A stretch of DNA of 64,000 bases, taken from the NCBI RefSeq assembly GCF_000470315.2, contig NZ_CBRF02000013.1, forward strand, positions 54,224-118,223, read 5' to 3'. How positions within the stretch are numbered: the first letter of the stretch is position 1; each line of letters opens with the position of its first letter. Positions 35,733 through 43,611 of the stretch are shown here, in pieces. The notes below the pieces were generated by a model. It was not told where the DNA came from, made no database searches, and saw only the letters and a list, made by a program, of their open reading frames with translations. Origin of the DNA: Psychromonas sp. SP041. Lineage in GTDB: Bacteria; Pseudomonadota; Gammaproteobacteria; Enterobacterales; Psychromonadaceae. The position numbers and the translations under genes were made by a program.

Positions 35733-36236
35733 ATGACTAAGTTTATAACCAATAAAATGTTGAAGATTGCGAGTGGTGTTTTGTTAACCACAACAGCCGT
35801 TGCAGGAACTTTTGCAGCCATCTACTTTGGCTCTAAGCTGATATACAGCAACTTCGCAATCGGCTCTATGTTAATAGCTTTTGCTCCTTTAGTGATTTTC
35901 CTGACGGCCTTTTACTATCAAAGCCGTGTTGTTTTCTCTATTAGACAAGTCATCGTTGAGTCCTGCGATAAAATGAGCCAAAATGAAAAGCGATTTGTTA
36001 AATCTGCTAAGTCGAGTTACGGATTCGCTAAATATATTCCTTTGATCATAACGGCCTTAGCGTCTTTCTTGTCAGTTACTATTATACCTGGTCTCATTGG
36101 CCACGCAGCACTTGAAAATGGTAAAATGATTGAAGTGGGCATTGCCAGTCTTTTAATATCGGCAAACCTTATTCTCTTTATGAGAATGACTAATCAAATA
36201 GCATTATCAATTTCAAAAAATAAGGTAAAGCTGTAA
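35733..36236 (+). CDS. hypothetical inner-membrane protein, 167 aa
   Basis: Family not recognised. About four membrane segments: residues 10-33, 38-60, 95-118 and 130-152. A cytoplasmic-looking loop of basic residues (SQNEKRFVKSAKSSYGFAKY) lies between the second and third. The stop overlaps the next start by one base, so this is the first gene of a tightly coupled three-gene operon with a soluble protein and an exported protein. That layout recalls accessory genes of secretion or conjugation systems, but nothing specific identifies it. Confidence 0.6.
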   Translation: MTKFITNKMLKIASGVLLTTTAVAGTFAAIYFGSKLIYSNFAIGSMLIAFAPLVIFLTAFYYQSRVVFSIRQVIVESCDKMSQNEKRFVKSAKSSYGFAKYIPLIITALASFLSVTIIPGLIGHAALENGKMIEVGIASLLISANLILFMRMTNQIALSISKNKVKL

Positions 36237-36625
36237 TGGATAATACTCCTGATATAGAACATGCAGGTCAAAAGATCATTGGGCTAATCAGAGCTTCACA
36301 GATGTGTACTGAGTCTGTCCCTGATGGGTTTCTTGCTTACTTCCAAATAAGCGCTGAGACCCTGTCAGAAGATGAGCAAAGCCTCCTTAAGGAATTAGTT
36401 GTTGGCTCATTTTACGAAAATGAATTTAGAAACTATATATCCGACAATAAAGAAAACCCTATTTTGTTTGATTCCAATGAAAATGCTTACGGAACTTTGA
36501 TGAAAGAAGGAAAGTCAGTCGAAAAGAAATTCCAGTTTTCATTATTTGGACATAAAGGCATTATGGTTTCTTTACCTAAAAGTAACGTTGTATCATTTGT
36601 TCCTAAAAAAAATAAGAGTATTTGA
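36236..36625 (+). CDS. hypothetical protein, 129 aa
   Basis: Not recognised. Soluble and acidic in the first half (AETLSEDEQSLLKELVVGSF), with a beta-rich second half ending FGHKGIMVSLPKSNVVSFV. Its ATG overlaps the stop of the membrane protein gene and the next ATG follows its own stop directly, so the three proteins are made in step. Confidence 0.58.
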   Translation: MDNTPDIEHAGQKIIGLIRASQMCTESVPDGFLAYFQISAETLSEDEQSLLKELVVGSFYENEFRNYISDNKENPILFDSNENAYGTLMKEGKSVEKKFQFSLFGHKGIMVSLPKSNVVSFVPKKNKSI

Positions 36626-37027
36626 ATGAAAAGAAAAGCAATAATCATTATGTTGGCATTATCTACCTTTGTTTGTTCAGCTAATGCAGATATGACTCTA
36701 AAGTCTCAAATAAAAAGCTTAGAAACAAAAGAGGAAGCCATTACTGCAATTGAAAATTATGGTGAGCCACTTACCCTGTTTAATTATGCCTCAAACAATA
36801 ATGATGATATTCAATCACCCGGTAACCTGGCGGTCGAAAAAGGGGTTGAATATGTTCCTCCTTATGAAGAGTTTATTGATCTGTATTTTGATTTCATTGA
36901 AAAAGGTTCAAAGCCTTATGAAGCGGTCTTGATGACATATACTTCTCCTGAAGCACTTGAATTTATTCGTATGACAAAGCAAGAGGAGCAAGATAGGCTG
37001 TCTGCTGAAAATAAACCTGCCCATTAG
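36626..37027 (+). CDS. hypothetical exported protein, 133 aa
   Basis: A clear Sec signal peptide, RKAIIIMLALSTFVCSANA, with cleavage expected after ANA. The mature part of about 110 residues is acidic and helical, with EEFIDLYFDFIEKGSKPYEAV. No lipobox and only one cysteine, in the signal. Third gene of the coupled operon; likely periplasmic. Function unknown. Confidence 0.6.
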   Translation: MKRKAIIIMLALSTFVCSANADMTLKSQIKSLETKEEAITAIENYGEPLTLFNYASNNNDDIQSPGNLAVEKGVEYVPPYEEFIDLYFDFIEKGSKPYEAVLMTYTSPEALEFIRMTKQEEQDRLSAENKPAH

Positions 37028-37090
37028 CTATTAATTTTGGCACACGATGTGTGCTATTCTTATTAGCCCTTTCACTCACTTGGTTTTTAT

Positions 37091-37732
37091 ATGTACCAGC
37101 ACAACCCTAATATTAATAAATCGTCGCAAAACGAAGATGTATCGCTAAAAGCCATAGCATTATTACTTAATGGATTCCCAATAAAGGTTAAAGGGAAAGA
37201 GCTGGTCCTGCTGGATAAGTTATATGAGAGAGTTGACATTAGGGGTGAGCCATCTGCGGTGGTGTCATCGGTTACCTTGTCAGAAATTCCATTTATTATA
37301 GCCAATATAGATGAAGAGGAAGTTAACTTTATTGTAGAGTCATATCGGTACAATCGGTGCGACAAATCTAAAACAAAGTTTGTTACTGCTATTGTTTCCT
37401 CACTCATAAAGGACTTTTCAGAGCTAAAAGACGCTTCATTAGAGATAAATGAATATTACGATCGCGTTACACTTGAAAAGTACAGTTCCCCAGTGCCCAT
37501 AATGACTAAAATAAGTAGTAATTCTAAAATATCTTTTTCATCTGATACTTTGAAAATGAAGGGAAAGAGAATTAATAGAATAGATAGTGTTTGGAATATT
37601 GACATCCCAGATAAAAATAATAAATTCATTTGGGGATTTGGAATAGATTTAAACATGAAAATAACTCCTCCAGATTGCAAGATTGGTCATTCAAATGAAT
37701 TTGAGCGTGATATGCTCATACCTTCCCTCTGA
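37091..37732 (+). CDS. hypothetical protein, 213 aa
   Basis: Not recognised. A soluble alpha/beta protein. The N-terminal half contains SLKAIALLLNGFPIKVKGKEL and DIDEEEVNFIVESYRYN-like segments. The C-terminal half is beta-rich (IMTKISSNSKISFSSDTLKM) and ends GFGIDLNMKITPPDCKIGH. It lies between the three-gene operon and clpP, with 63 bases before it; the clpP promoter starts at its stop codon. Confidence 0.55.
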   Translation: MYQHNPNINKSSQNEDVSLKAIALLLNGFPIKVKGKELVLLDKLYERVDIRGEPSAVVSSVTLSEIPFIIANIDEEEVNFIVESYRYNRCDKSKTKFVTAIVSSLIKDFSELKDASLEINEYYDRVTLEKYSSPVPIMTKISSNSKISFSSDTLKMKGKRINRIDSVWNIDIPDKNNKFIWGFGIDLNMKITPPDCKIGHSNEFERDMLIPSL

Positions 37733-37734
37733 TA

Positions 37735-37763
37735 TTGACATAAATCATATATTTAGATATATT
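37735..37763 (+). promoter_or_regulatory. sigma70-type promoter for clpP, TTGACA-N17-TATATT
   Basis: Perfect -35, good -10, ideal spacing, 33 bases before the start codon. One of the best promoters in the window. Confidence 0.8.
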
Positions 37764-37796
37764 TAGTTATAAGTTATCAATTACAAAGGTTTTTAT

Positions 37797-38378
37797 ATGA
37801 ATTTTGTACCAACGGTTATTCAATCAAATGGCACTCAAGAGCGAGTGTCTGATATTTATTCTGCAATGCTAAATAAACAAGTCATCTTTTGTACTGGAGA
37901 AGTTAATGACATGATGGCAAATGCCGTCATTGCACAATTGCTATTTCTAGAAAGTGAGAATAGTGATAAAGACATTTATATGTATATTAACTCGCCGGGT
38001 GGCTCTGTTTCAGCAGGCATGGCTATTTATGATACGATGAAGTTTATTAAGCCTGATGTTCATACTGTTGTTACAGGTCAAGCATGTTCAATGGGTGCTT
38101 TCTTGCTTGCTGGTGGCGCTAAAGGTAAACGTTCATCTCTTCCTAATGCTAAAGTTATGATCCACCAGCCTTTAGGCGGTTTTCAGGGGCAGGCTTCTGA
38201 CTTTGAAATTCATGCAAATGAAATGGCGCGAGTTAAAGCCAAGTTAAATAAAATCCTATCAGAGAACACTGGAAAGGATTATGAAACGGTTGTTTTGGAC
38301 ACTAATCGTGATAACTTTCTCACCCCTGAAGATGCTGTTGCCTATGGTCTAATTGATAGTATTGTCGAGAGCCGTTAA
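37797..38378 (+). CDS. clpP: ClpP serine protease subunit (accessory copy)
   Basis: A 193-residue ClpP with a complete catalytic triad: Ser in [14 protein letters not shown], His in [14 protein letters not shown], and Asp in [18 protein letters not shown]. The N-terminal processing region and the [19 protein letters not shown] segment are typical. ClpP forms a double heptamer that degrades proteins fed by ClpX or ClpA. No Clp ATPase is coded nearby, so it would mix with, or compete for, host unfoldases. It has its own strong promoter and terminator. An accessory ClpP on a mobile replicon could alter host proteolysis; that is inference. Confidence 0.94.
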   Translation: MNFVPTVIQSNGTQERVSDIYSAMLNKQVIFCTGEVNDMMANAVIAQLLFLESENSDKDIYMYINSPGGSVSAGMAIYDTMKFIKPDVHTVVTGQACSMGAFLLAGGAKGKRSSLPNAKVMIHQPLGGFQGQASDFEIHANEMARVKAKLNKILSENTGKDYETVVLDTNRDNFLTPEDAVAYGLIDSIVESR

Positions 38379-38407
38379 TTCGTCAATTAATTGTTGTTTT
38401 TTGAATG

Positions 38408-38435
38408 AAAAGGAGGGTAAAATCCCTCCTTTTTT
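38408..38435 (+). terminator. intrinsic terminator
   Basis: Stem AAAGGAGGG / CCCTCCTTT with a 6-base loop and T6 tail, 30 bases after clpP. Confidence 0.9.
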
Positions 38436-38447
38436 GGGAGTGCTGTA

Positions 38448-38852
38448 GTGGACAAGTTTTTGAGTTTTTTTGAGATGATGGCAAGAAAGATTGTAAAACC
38501 TTATGACGAAGACAAAATAACAGATAAAACAAAATATCTTTCGGTTGGACTTATATCTGCTATCGAAAATTTTTGTATGGGATTCATCCTTGTTTCGTAC
38601 TTCTTTTTTGCAGGGTACTTGGGAACGTTTGTTTTTATTCAATTGGTTTTCTGTTTATCTGTTCTAGTTATGCTCTTCACAATTATCTTTAACTCTTATT
38701 TCTTCATGGAGCTTAAGTTGAAGCATATGGGTATAAAGAAAAAGGTGCTGCAGGTCAAGTTTGATAAGGCAGAAGTTGAACTCGTCAAAAAGCATACAAG
38801 AGAGCGCATGGAATCTCAAAATAATCAAAATGAAAGCCCAAGTGCTGTTTAG
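38448..38852 (+). CDS. hypothetical inner-membrane protein, 134 aa
   Basis: Not recognised. Two membrane helices (about residues 33-57 and 60-85), a short cytoplasmic N-terminus and a charged C-terminal tail (KFDKAEVELVKKHTRERMES). It starts with GTG just after the clpP terminator; no promoter is obvious, so readthrough from clpP is possible. It overlaps the next gene by 23 bases in another frame, a sign of coupled translation. Confidence 0.58.
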   Translation: MDKFLSFFEMMARKIVKPYDEDKITDKTKYLSVGLISAIENFCMGFILVSYFFFAGYLGTFVFIQLVFCLSVLVMLFTIIFNSYFFMELKLKHMGIKKKVLQVKFDKAEVELVKKHTRERMESQNNQNESPSAV

Positions 38853-39054
38853 GGGAAAGTTTTTGTTATATCTTAATTTATTAAGTTTTGTCGAAGTAAG
38901 TTTAGTTGTCGCCGCTTTAATGTTGTTTGCAATATTTACGGCCACATCAATTTTAATGGTTATTGTGTTTTTAATTGCTTTGTTTCTTCTTCATTATAGT
39001 ATTAAAAGAATTAAGCATTTTTATGCTGTTGTTAAGCCTCTTTTAAACGATTAA
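38830..39054 (+). CDS. small inner-membrane protein, 74 aa
   Basis: Not recognised. Two close membrane helices with a basic C-terminus (HYSIKRIKHFYAVVKPLL). The open frame extends further upstream, but the ATG at 38830, inside the end of the preceding gene, is the natural coupled start. Together with its neighbour it could form a small membrane complex. Confidence 0.5.
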   Translation: MKAQVLFRGKFLLYLNLLSFVEVSLVVAALMLFAIFTATSILMVIVFLIALFLLHYSIKRIKHFYAVVKPLLND

Positions 39055-39088
39055 TCCTGTTCGAGAGTCAGCAGAATTAATCGTTTTT
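39045..39088. terminator. bidirectional intrinsic terminator
   Basis: An 11-bp stem AAACGATTAAT / ATTAATCGTTT with a 20-base loop and T tail. It lies between the small membrane protein and the convergent exported protein. Confidence 0.7.
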
Positions 39089-39091
39089 CCA

Positions 39092-39466
39092 TTACAAATA
39101 AGCCATGAACGAAAATGCAGAACACCAGGTTGCACTTGCTCCTCCAGATGCAGTAATAGAGAGAGAGCCTTTATCAAATTCAAACTTACAGCTTTCCTCA
39201 ACCGCCTCCAAGCATCCACAATGGTCTTCAATCACAGCTTTGGGGCTTTCTGTAGCAGACTGAATGTAACAAGCGTAAAGGTCTTGAGATGGGTCTTGTA
39301 GCGCATCATACGCATCTGAAATAGCTTGTTCTTTATCAAACCCTCCAATTGCTGATCCCTCATCAAAATTCTCGGCCTCTGTATAGCAGCTTGTACTCGC
39401 AAAGGTAATACTTGGTAAAGAGGCCAGCAAAGCTACGATAATCGTTTTTTTTATTTTATTTTTCAA
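39092..39466 (-). CDS. hypothetical exported cysteine-rich protein, 124 aa
   Basis: A Sec signal peptide (KKTIIVALLASLPSITFA) precedes a mature domain of about 100 residues with six cysteines (in STSCYTE, LYACYIQ, DHCGCLEA, ESCKFE and TWCSAF). This suggests a disulfide-stabilised periplasmic or secreted protein. Not recognised. It lies downstream of secA on the same strand with 67 bases between, so it may belong to the same transcript. Confidence 0.62.
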   Translation of the reverse strand: MKNKIKKTIIVALLASLPSITFASTSCYTEAENFDEGSAIGGFDKEQAISDAYDALQDPSQDLYACYIQSATESPKAVIEDHCGCLEAVEESCKFEFDKGSLSITASGGASATWCSAFSFMAYL

Positions 39467-39532
39467 TTTATACCCTTTTTATAGATATTATATCTATATT
39501 CGGCAACCAGTAACAGTTGCCGAAATGATAAA

Positions 39533-42112
39533 TTAATCTTCGATTTTAAACTTCTCAGTAATTTTATTTAGTTCTGCTTCTTCTTCCCTTATTTGATCTG
39601 GGAATGCAAGGAAACATGTTTTAACAAAACTCGCCTTTATTTCTTTGGTCATCATTTCAAACAATACGAGTGCGTCTTTGCCGAACTCCTGAAGCGGTTC
39701 TTTTTGGGCATAACCTCGAAGATGTATTCCTTCTCTTAATTGTTCTAAGTCGGTAATTTGCTCTCTCCATTGGCTATCAATAGAAACCAATAGGGCTTGC
39801 TTAGAGATACTTTCCCTTAACTTCTCGTCAACTTTAAAAGCCCAGTTATTAATGGTCGATTTTATTAGTTTTTCTAACAGCTCATAGATAACTTCTTCAT
39901 CTCGATACTCATCATTGTTACAGATAGCAATCAAGTCAAATTCAATGTCAAAATACTCATATAAAGCAGCTTGCATGCCCTGTATATCCCACATTTCAAG
40001 CATAGAGTCCGATGGTAAGAACTTGTTCTTAAGCACCAAAAATACATCAGAGGTCAGTCTGTATACATCTTTCCATGAGTCATTTGAACTTAAAACATAT
40101 TGTCTGTAATCATAAATAGCCATTCTTTGCGAGTTTGTAATGTTGTCGAACTTAAGAAGCTCTTTTCGCATAGAGCTGTGTTGTGCATCTATTTTAGCTT
40201 GAGAGCTACGTACTGCTTTACTGATTAATGGATGGGATAATCCCTCATCATCGGTTAAGCCAAGCGCTTTGATGGCAGAAGTATATTTGCCGTCTCCAAA
40301 CAGCCTCATGATCTTATCATCAAAAGAAATAAAGAATTTTGAAGCGCCAGGGTCCCCTTGTCTACCTGCTCGGCCAATAAGCTGGTCATCAACTCGTCTA
40401 GAATCATTCCTGCTCGTTCCGATCACATAGAGTCCACCAAGTTCCAATACTTTTTTATTGATTGACTTCCAAGACATCTTAATCATCTCTACCGCCTTAT
40501 CATCAGTTGGATCACTAGAGTTGGCAATCATGTCCCCTAAGTTACCACCAAGCAGTATATCTGTTCCACGACCAGCCATATTGGTTGCAATTGTGATAGA
40601 ACCAGGTCTCCCCGCTTCTGAGATTATTTCTGCTTCTAATGCGTGACTTTTAGCATTAAGGACGCGGTGTGAAATCGATAGGTTATTTAATTTTTGAGAA
40701 ATTTCATCCGATTCTTCAACACTGCTAGTGCCGACAAGGATAGGTTGCATCACTTTTCTCTTTTCTTTAATTTTCAACACTATTGCGTTTATTTTAGCTT
40801 CTTGAGTCAAGAATATTTCATCCGCATAATCTTTTCTGATAATGGGCTTATGTGTTGGAATAATTACGACACCGATACCATAAGTGCTTTCAAACTCTTC
40901 TCTTTCACTTTGGGCTGTCCCACTCATTCCACTTAACTTATCGTAAAGTCTAAAGAAGTTTTGTAAAGACACTGAGCCTAGAGTTTGGCTATCTGGATTT
41001 ATTTGGACACCTTCTTTGGCTTCAATAGATTGATGTAAGCCTCCCGACCATCTTCTGCTACTTTCTAGTCGGCCAGTACTTTGATTAATAATTTGAATTT
41101 TCTGATCGCTGCTTACAATGTAGTGGATTTCTTTTTTGTATAGGTATGCCGAACGTGCTGCCGTTGTTAATGCATCAACAAGCATTAAATTTTGAGGAGA
41201 GTAAAGTTCTTTTTCAGAGGCAATAATGTTGTTTTTCACCAGGGCTTCTTCTAGCTTAATGAATCCTGACTCAGACAGTTTAGCATCCTGTTTTTTTTCA
41301 TTAATAATAATGTCTTCTTTGACATCAAATAATTCAATGTCATTTTTATCGTTCCACCAATGAACACTGAAATCCCGAACAATTTTATTCATAAATAAAG
41401 GAATTTTTTCATTTAGGTCTGCTTGTCCAGAAATAATAAGCGGTGTTCTTGCATCATCAATAAGAATAGAATCTATTTCATCAACAATTGCGAAGTTAAG
41501 ACCTTTTTTCTGTAGCAATTCATTTTTATTCATTGCCATGTTGTCTCTCAGATAATCAAACCCGAGTTCACTGCTTGTTGCATACAAGATATCAGACTTA
41601 TAATTAGCAATTCGTTCATTTGTTTCCATTTTTGACTCAACGTGACCAACTGTTAGACCCAGCGCCTCATAAAGCGGTCTCATGATCTCTGCATCTCTTT
41701 TTGCTAAATAGTCGTTTACAGTTACGATATGGACTTGGTTACCCGATAAGGAATTAAGGTAGGCTGGTAGTGTGGCAACCAATGTTTTACCCTCACCAGT
41801 TTTTATTTCAGCAACAGAGCCTTTATGAATGCTTACGCCTCCCATTAATTGTACGTCATAGTGTTTCATGCCCATAACATCTAGGGATGCGGCCTGACAC
41901 AACGAAAAAGCTTCTGGGAGAATTGCATCTAATGTTTCACCAGAACTAATTCGATCTTTAAATTCTTGAGTAAACTGAGGGTAGGTTTTTCCTGCTTTAA
42001 TTTTTTCGATGGTCAAGTTTTCAATTGATTTAATTTTTTTAACTAACTTGAAAAGTTGTTTGTGTGTTTTGTTGTGGCTGTAACTATTGATTAATTTTTT
42101 CATCAAATTCAC
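39533..42112 (-). CDS. secA: SecA-type preprotein translocase ATPase (accessory copy)
   Basis: An 859-residue SecA. It has Walker A KTGEGKTLVATLPAYLNSLS near residue 103, DEIDSILIDDARTPLIISG (Walker B region), the peptide-crosslinking domain, TNMAGRGTDILLGG, GLYVIGTSRNDSRRVDDQLI, GRAGRQGDPGASKFFISFDD, and the helical scaffold to SQWREQITDLEQLREGIHLR. The usual C-terminal linker with the zinc-binding CxCxSGxxxxxCH motif is absent; the protein ends in KITEKFKIED. Losing that SecB/ribosome-contact tail suggests a specialised, SecA2-like role. Nearby genes include exported small proteins and I-type coupling proteins, so a dedicated substrate is possible (inference). Confidence 0.92.
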   Translation of the reverse strand: MNLMKKLINSYSHNKTHKQLFKLVKKIKSIENLTIEKIKAGKTYPQFTQEFKDRISSGETLDAILPEAFSLCQAASLDVMGMKHYDVQLMGGVSIHKGSVAEIKTGEGKTLVATLPAYLNSLSGNQVHIVTVNDYLAKRDAEIMRPLYEALGLTVGHVESKMETNERIANYKSDILYATSSELGFDYLRDNMAMNKNELLQKKGLNFAIVDEIDSILIDDARTPLIISGQADLNEKIPLFMNKIVRDFSVHWWNDKNDIELFDVKEDIIINEKKQDAKLSESGFIKLEEALVKNNIIASEKELYSPQNLMLVDALTTAARSAYLYKKEIHYIVSSDQKIQIINQSTGRLESSRRWSGGLHQSIEAKEGVQINPDSQTLGSVSLQNFFRLYDKLSGMSGTAQSEREEFESTYGIGVVIIPTHKPIIRKDYADEIFLTQEAKINAIVLKIKEKRKVMQPILVGTSSVEESDEISQKLNNLSISHRVLNAKSHALEAEIISEAGRPGSITIATNMAGRGTDILLGGNLGDMIANSSDPTDDKAVEMIKMSWKSINKKVLELGGLYVIGTSRNDSRRVDDQLIGRAGRQGDPGASKFFISFDDKIMRLFGDGKYTSAIKALGLTDDEGLSHPLISKAVRSSQAKIDAQHSSMRKELLKFDNITNSQRMAIYDYRQYVLSSNDSWKDVYRLTSDVFLVLKNKFLPSDSMLEMWDIQGMQAALYEYFDIEFDLIAICNNDEYRDEEVIYELLEKLIKSTINNWAFKVDEKLRESISKQALLVSIDSQWREQITDLEQLREGIHLRGYAQKEPLQEFGKDALVLFEMMTKEIKASFVKTCFLAFPDQIREEEAELNKITEKFKIED

Positions 42113-42230
42113 TTAATATGCATAAAAATAGGCTTTATGTCATTCTATCAGTAGTTTTTTACCTTGTAAAACAGAGTTGAGCCAACATTAGGCTCTTTAA
42201 TTTGTTGGTTGATTTAACTTTTTGGCTGGT

Positions 42231-42265
42231 AGAAATAGACACGGTCATCGAAAGTGTCTATTTCT
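42231..42265. terminator. intrinsic terminator
   Basis: A perfect 12-bp stem AGAAATAGACAC / GTGTCTATTTCT with an 11-base loop between the 408-residue gene and secA. It separates their transcription. Confidence 0.7.
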
Positions 42266-42274
42266 ATGAATTAA

Positions 42275-43501
42275 CTACATATTTTCAGGCTCTTTTGGTA
42301 AATAATATGTGCTATCTCCGTTTTGATCCATTGTAAGGAAATTTCCCTTTGGTCTCGTAAAGGCATGAACTGTTGATACGAGAATGTTTCCAGCATCTTT
42401 CTTATGCGCAGGAACCTCATACAACCTGACCGCAATGTCTGCAAAAAGAAAGTTATTATCTTTAATGACATTAGGATTTGGCATTTCATGGTATTCTTTT
42501 GGCACATACGTTTTCATGATTTTGGCAGTTTCATGTCCATCAAATTCTTTGTTGAATTTGTCCGTACCATTAGGTCCACAGTTAATTCTGATTGTAGGAA
42601 TCGCCTCAAGGATGTAGTTATTGTTTTTAACTTCACGATACATTTTATTCCCATAGAATTTCATGAAGTTGTTCAAGACTTCCTCCATGTCCGATAGACA
42701 TTTCAAGCTATAATTGTATTGCATATTACATGCTCGACTTAGCCCTTTAATTACTGTGTTACCATTACGAACTCTAAATTGAACCCCTCCGTACATGCCT
42801 TTAATAGTATATTTTGTCATCATTTGTCTTGCAAAATCTTTGATTGCAGAATCCGTAACAGGGTTAATCAAACAGATTTCTTTGTGTCTCAACATAACGA
42901 TCGTAAACCATTTTTTTTGAGCTTTCATGATCAGCTTGTAGAGCGTTTTTCGTTGCTCATCTAAGCTAAGTGGAGATATGTGTTGATTCAATTCAGGAAT
43001 ACTTAGTTCTTGGTATTGAGTAAGCAATTCATTCACACTGGGATCAGTTGATTTTCTAAACCCGATTTCAATATAACCTGGGCCCACAGGGCTTCTAGGC
43101 ATTTCATCGTCATTTCTGATCACGCTAGCCCATTTTGCCACATATACATGTAATCCCTCGAAGTCACCAGATTTGCTTCGTTCTTTATCGTATTCGATTT
43201 GTTCTAAAACCATAATGCCAGAAGGCTTTCTTATGCAATTATCCAGTTCAGCAAAACAAGGGTTTTGAGCTCGTCTACTTGTCTGAGCAAACTCAGATAA
43301 AGTTGGGATTGTTTTCGCCGAGCTACCTATCAAAGCAGCTTGTTGGTTAGCTTCTGTAGGGATTATTAGCACTGCAAACTTCTGATCCTTGTGGTTAACC
43401 CCAATTGCATAAGATAAATTAATATCTTGATTTATTTTATATTGTTGAGGGTAAAAGATCATTCCACCACTTGGCTTTTGTTTGACTTCTGACATTTTCA
43501 A
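42275..43501 (-). CDS. hypothetical protein, 408 aa, downstream of DotL-like gene
   Basis: Not recognised. A soluble alpha/beta protein without signal peptide or nucleotide-binding motif. Notable segments are INLSYAIGVNHKDQKFAVLI near the start, WFTIVMLRHKEICLINPV and YTIKGMYGGVQFRVRNG in the middle, and DIAVRLYEVPAHKKDAGNIL near the end. It lies 110 bases after the DotL-like gene, beyond a terminator, on the same strand. By position it could be an accessory of the coupling complex, but no DotN-type zinc motif is seen. Confidence 0.58.
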   Translation of the reverse strand: MKMSEVKQKPSGGMIFYPQQYKINQDINLSYAIGVNHKDQKFAVLIIPTEANQQAALIGSSAKTIPTLSEFAQTSRRAQNPCFAELDNCIRKPSGIMVLEQIEYDKERSKSGDFEGLHVYVAKWASVIRNDDEMPRSPVGPGYIEIGFRKSTDPSVNELLTQYQELSIPELNQHISPLSLDEQRKTLYKLIMKAQKKWFTIVMLRHKEICLINPVTDSAIKDFARQMMTKYTIKGMYGGVQFRVRNGNTVIKGLSRACNMQYNYSLKCLSDMEEVLNNFMKFYGNKMYREVKNNNYILEAIPTIRINCGPNGTDKFNKEFDGHETAKIMKTYVPKEYHEMPNPNVIKDNNFLFADIAVRLYEVPAHKKDAGNILVSTVHAFTRPKGNFLTMDQNGDSTYYLPKEPENM

Positions 43502-43543
43502 TCTCCTAAATTTATACTTAACTTAGTATATCACATTTAAAAA

Positions 43544-43570
43544 CAAAGGCCAATATAATTGGCCTTTGTG
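43544..43570 (-). terminator. intrinsic terminator
   Basis: An 11-bp stem ACAAAGGCCAA / TTGGCCTTTGT followed on the minus strand by a T-rich tail, 42 bases after the DotL-like gene. Confidence 0.8.
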
Positions 43571-43611
43571 GGTTGAAGAGGTGTCGTTAAAAACCGCAAT
43601 TGCGGGACAAA

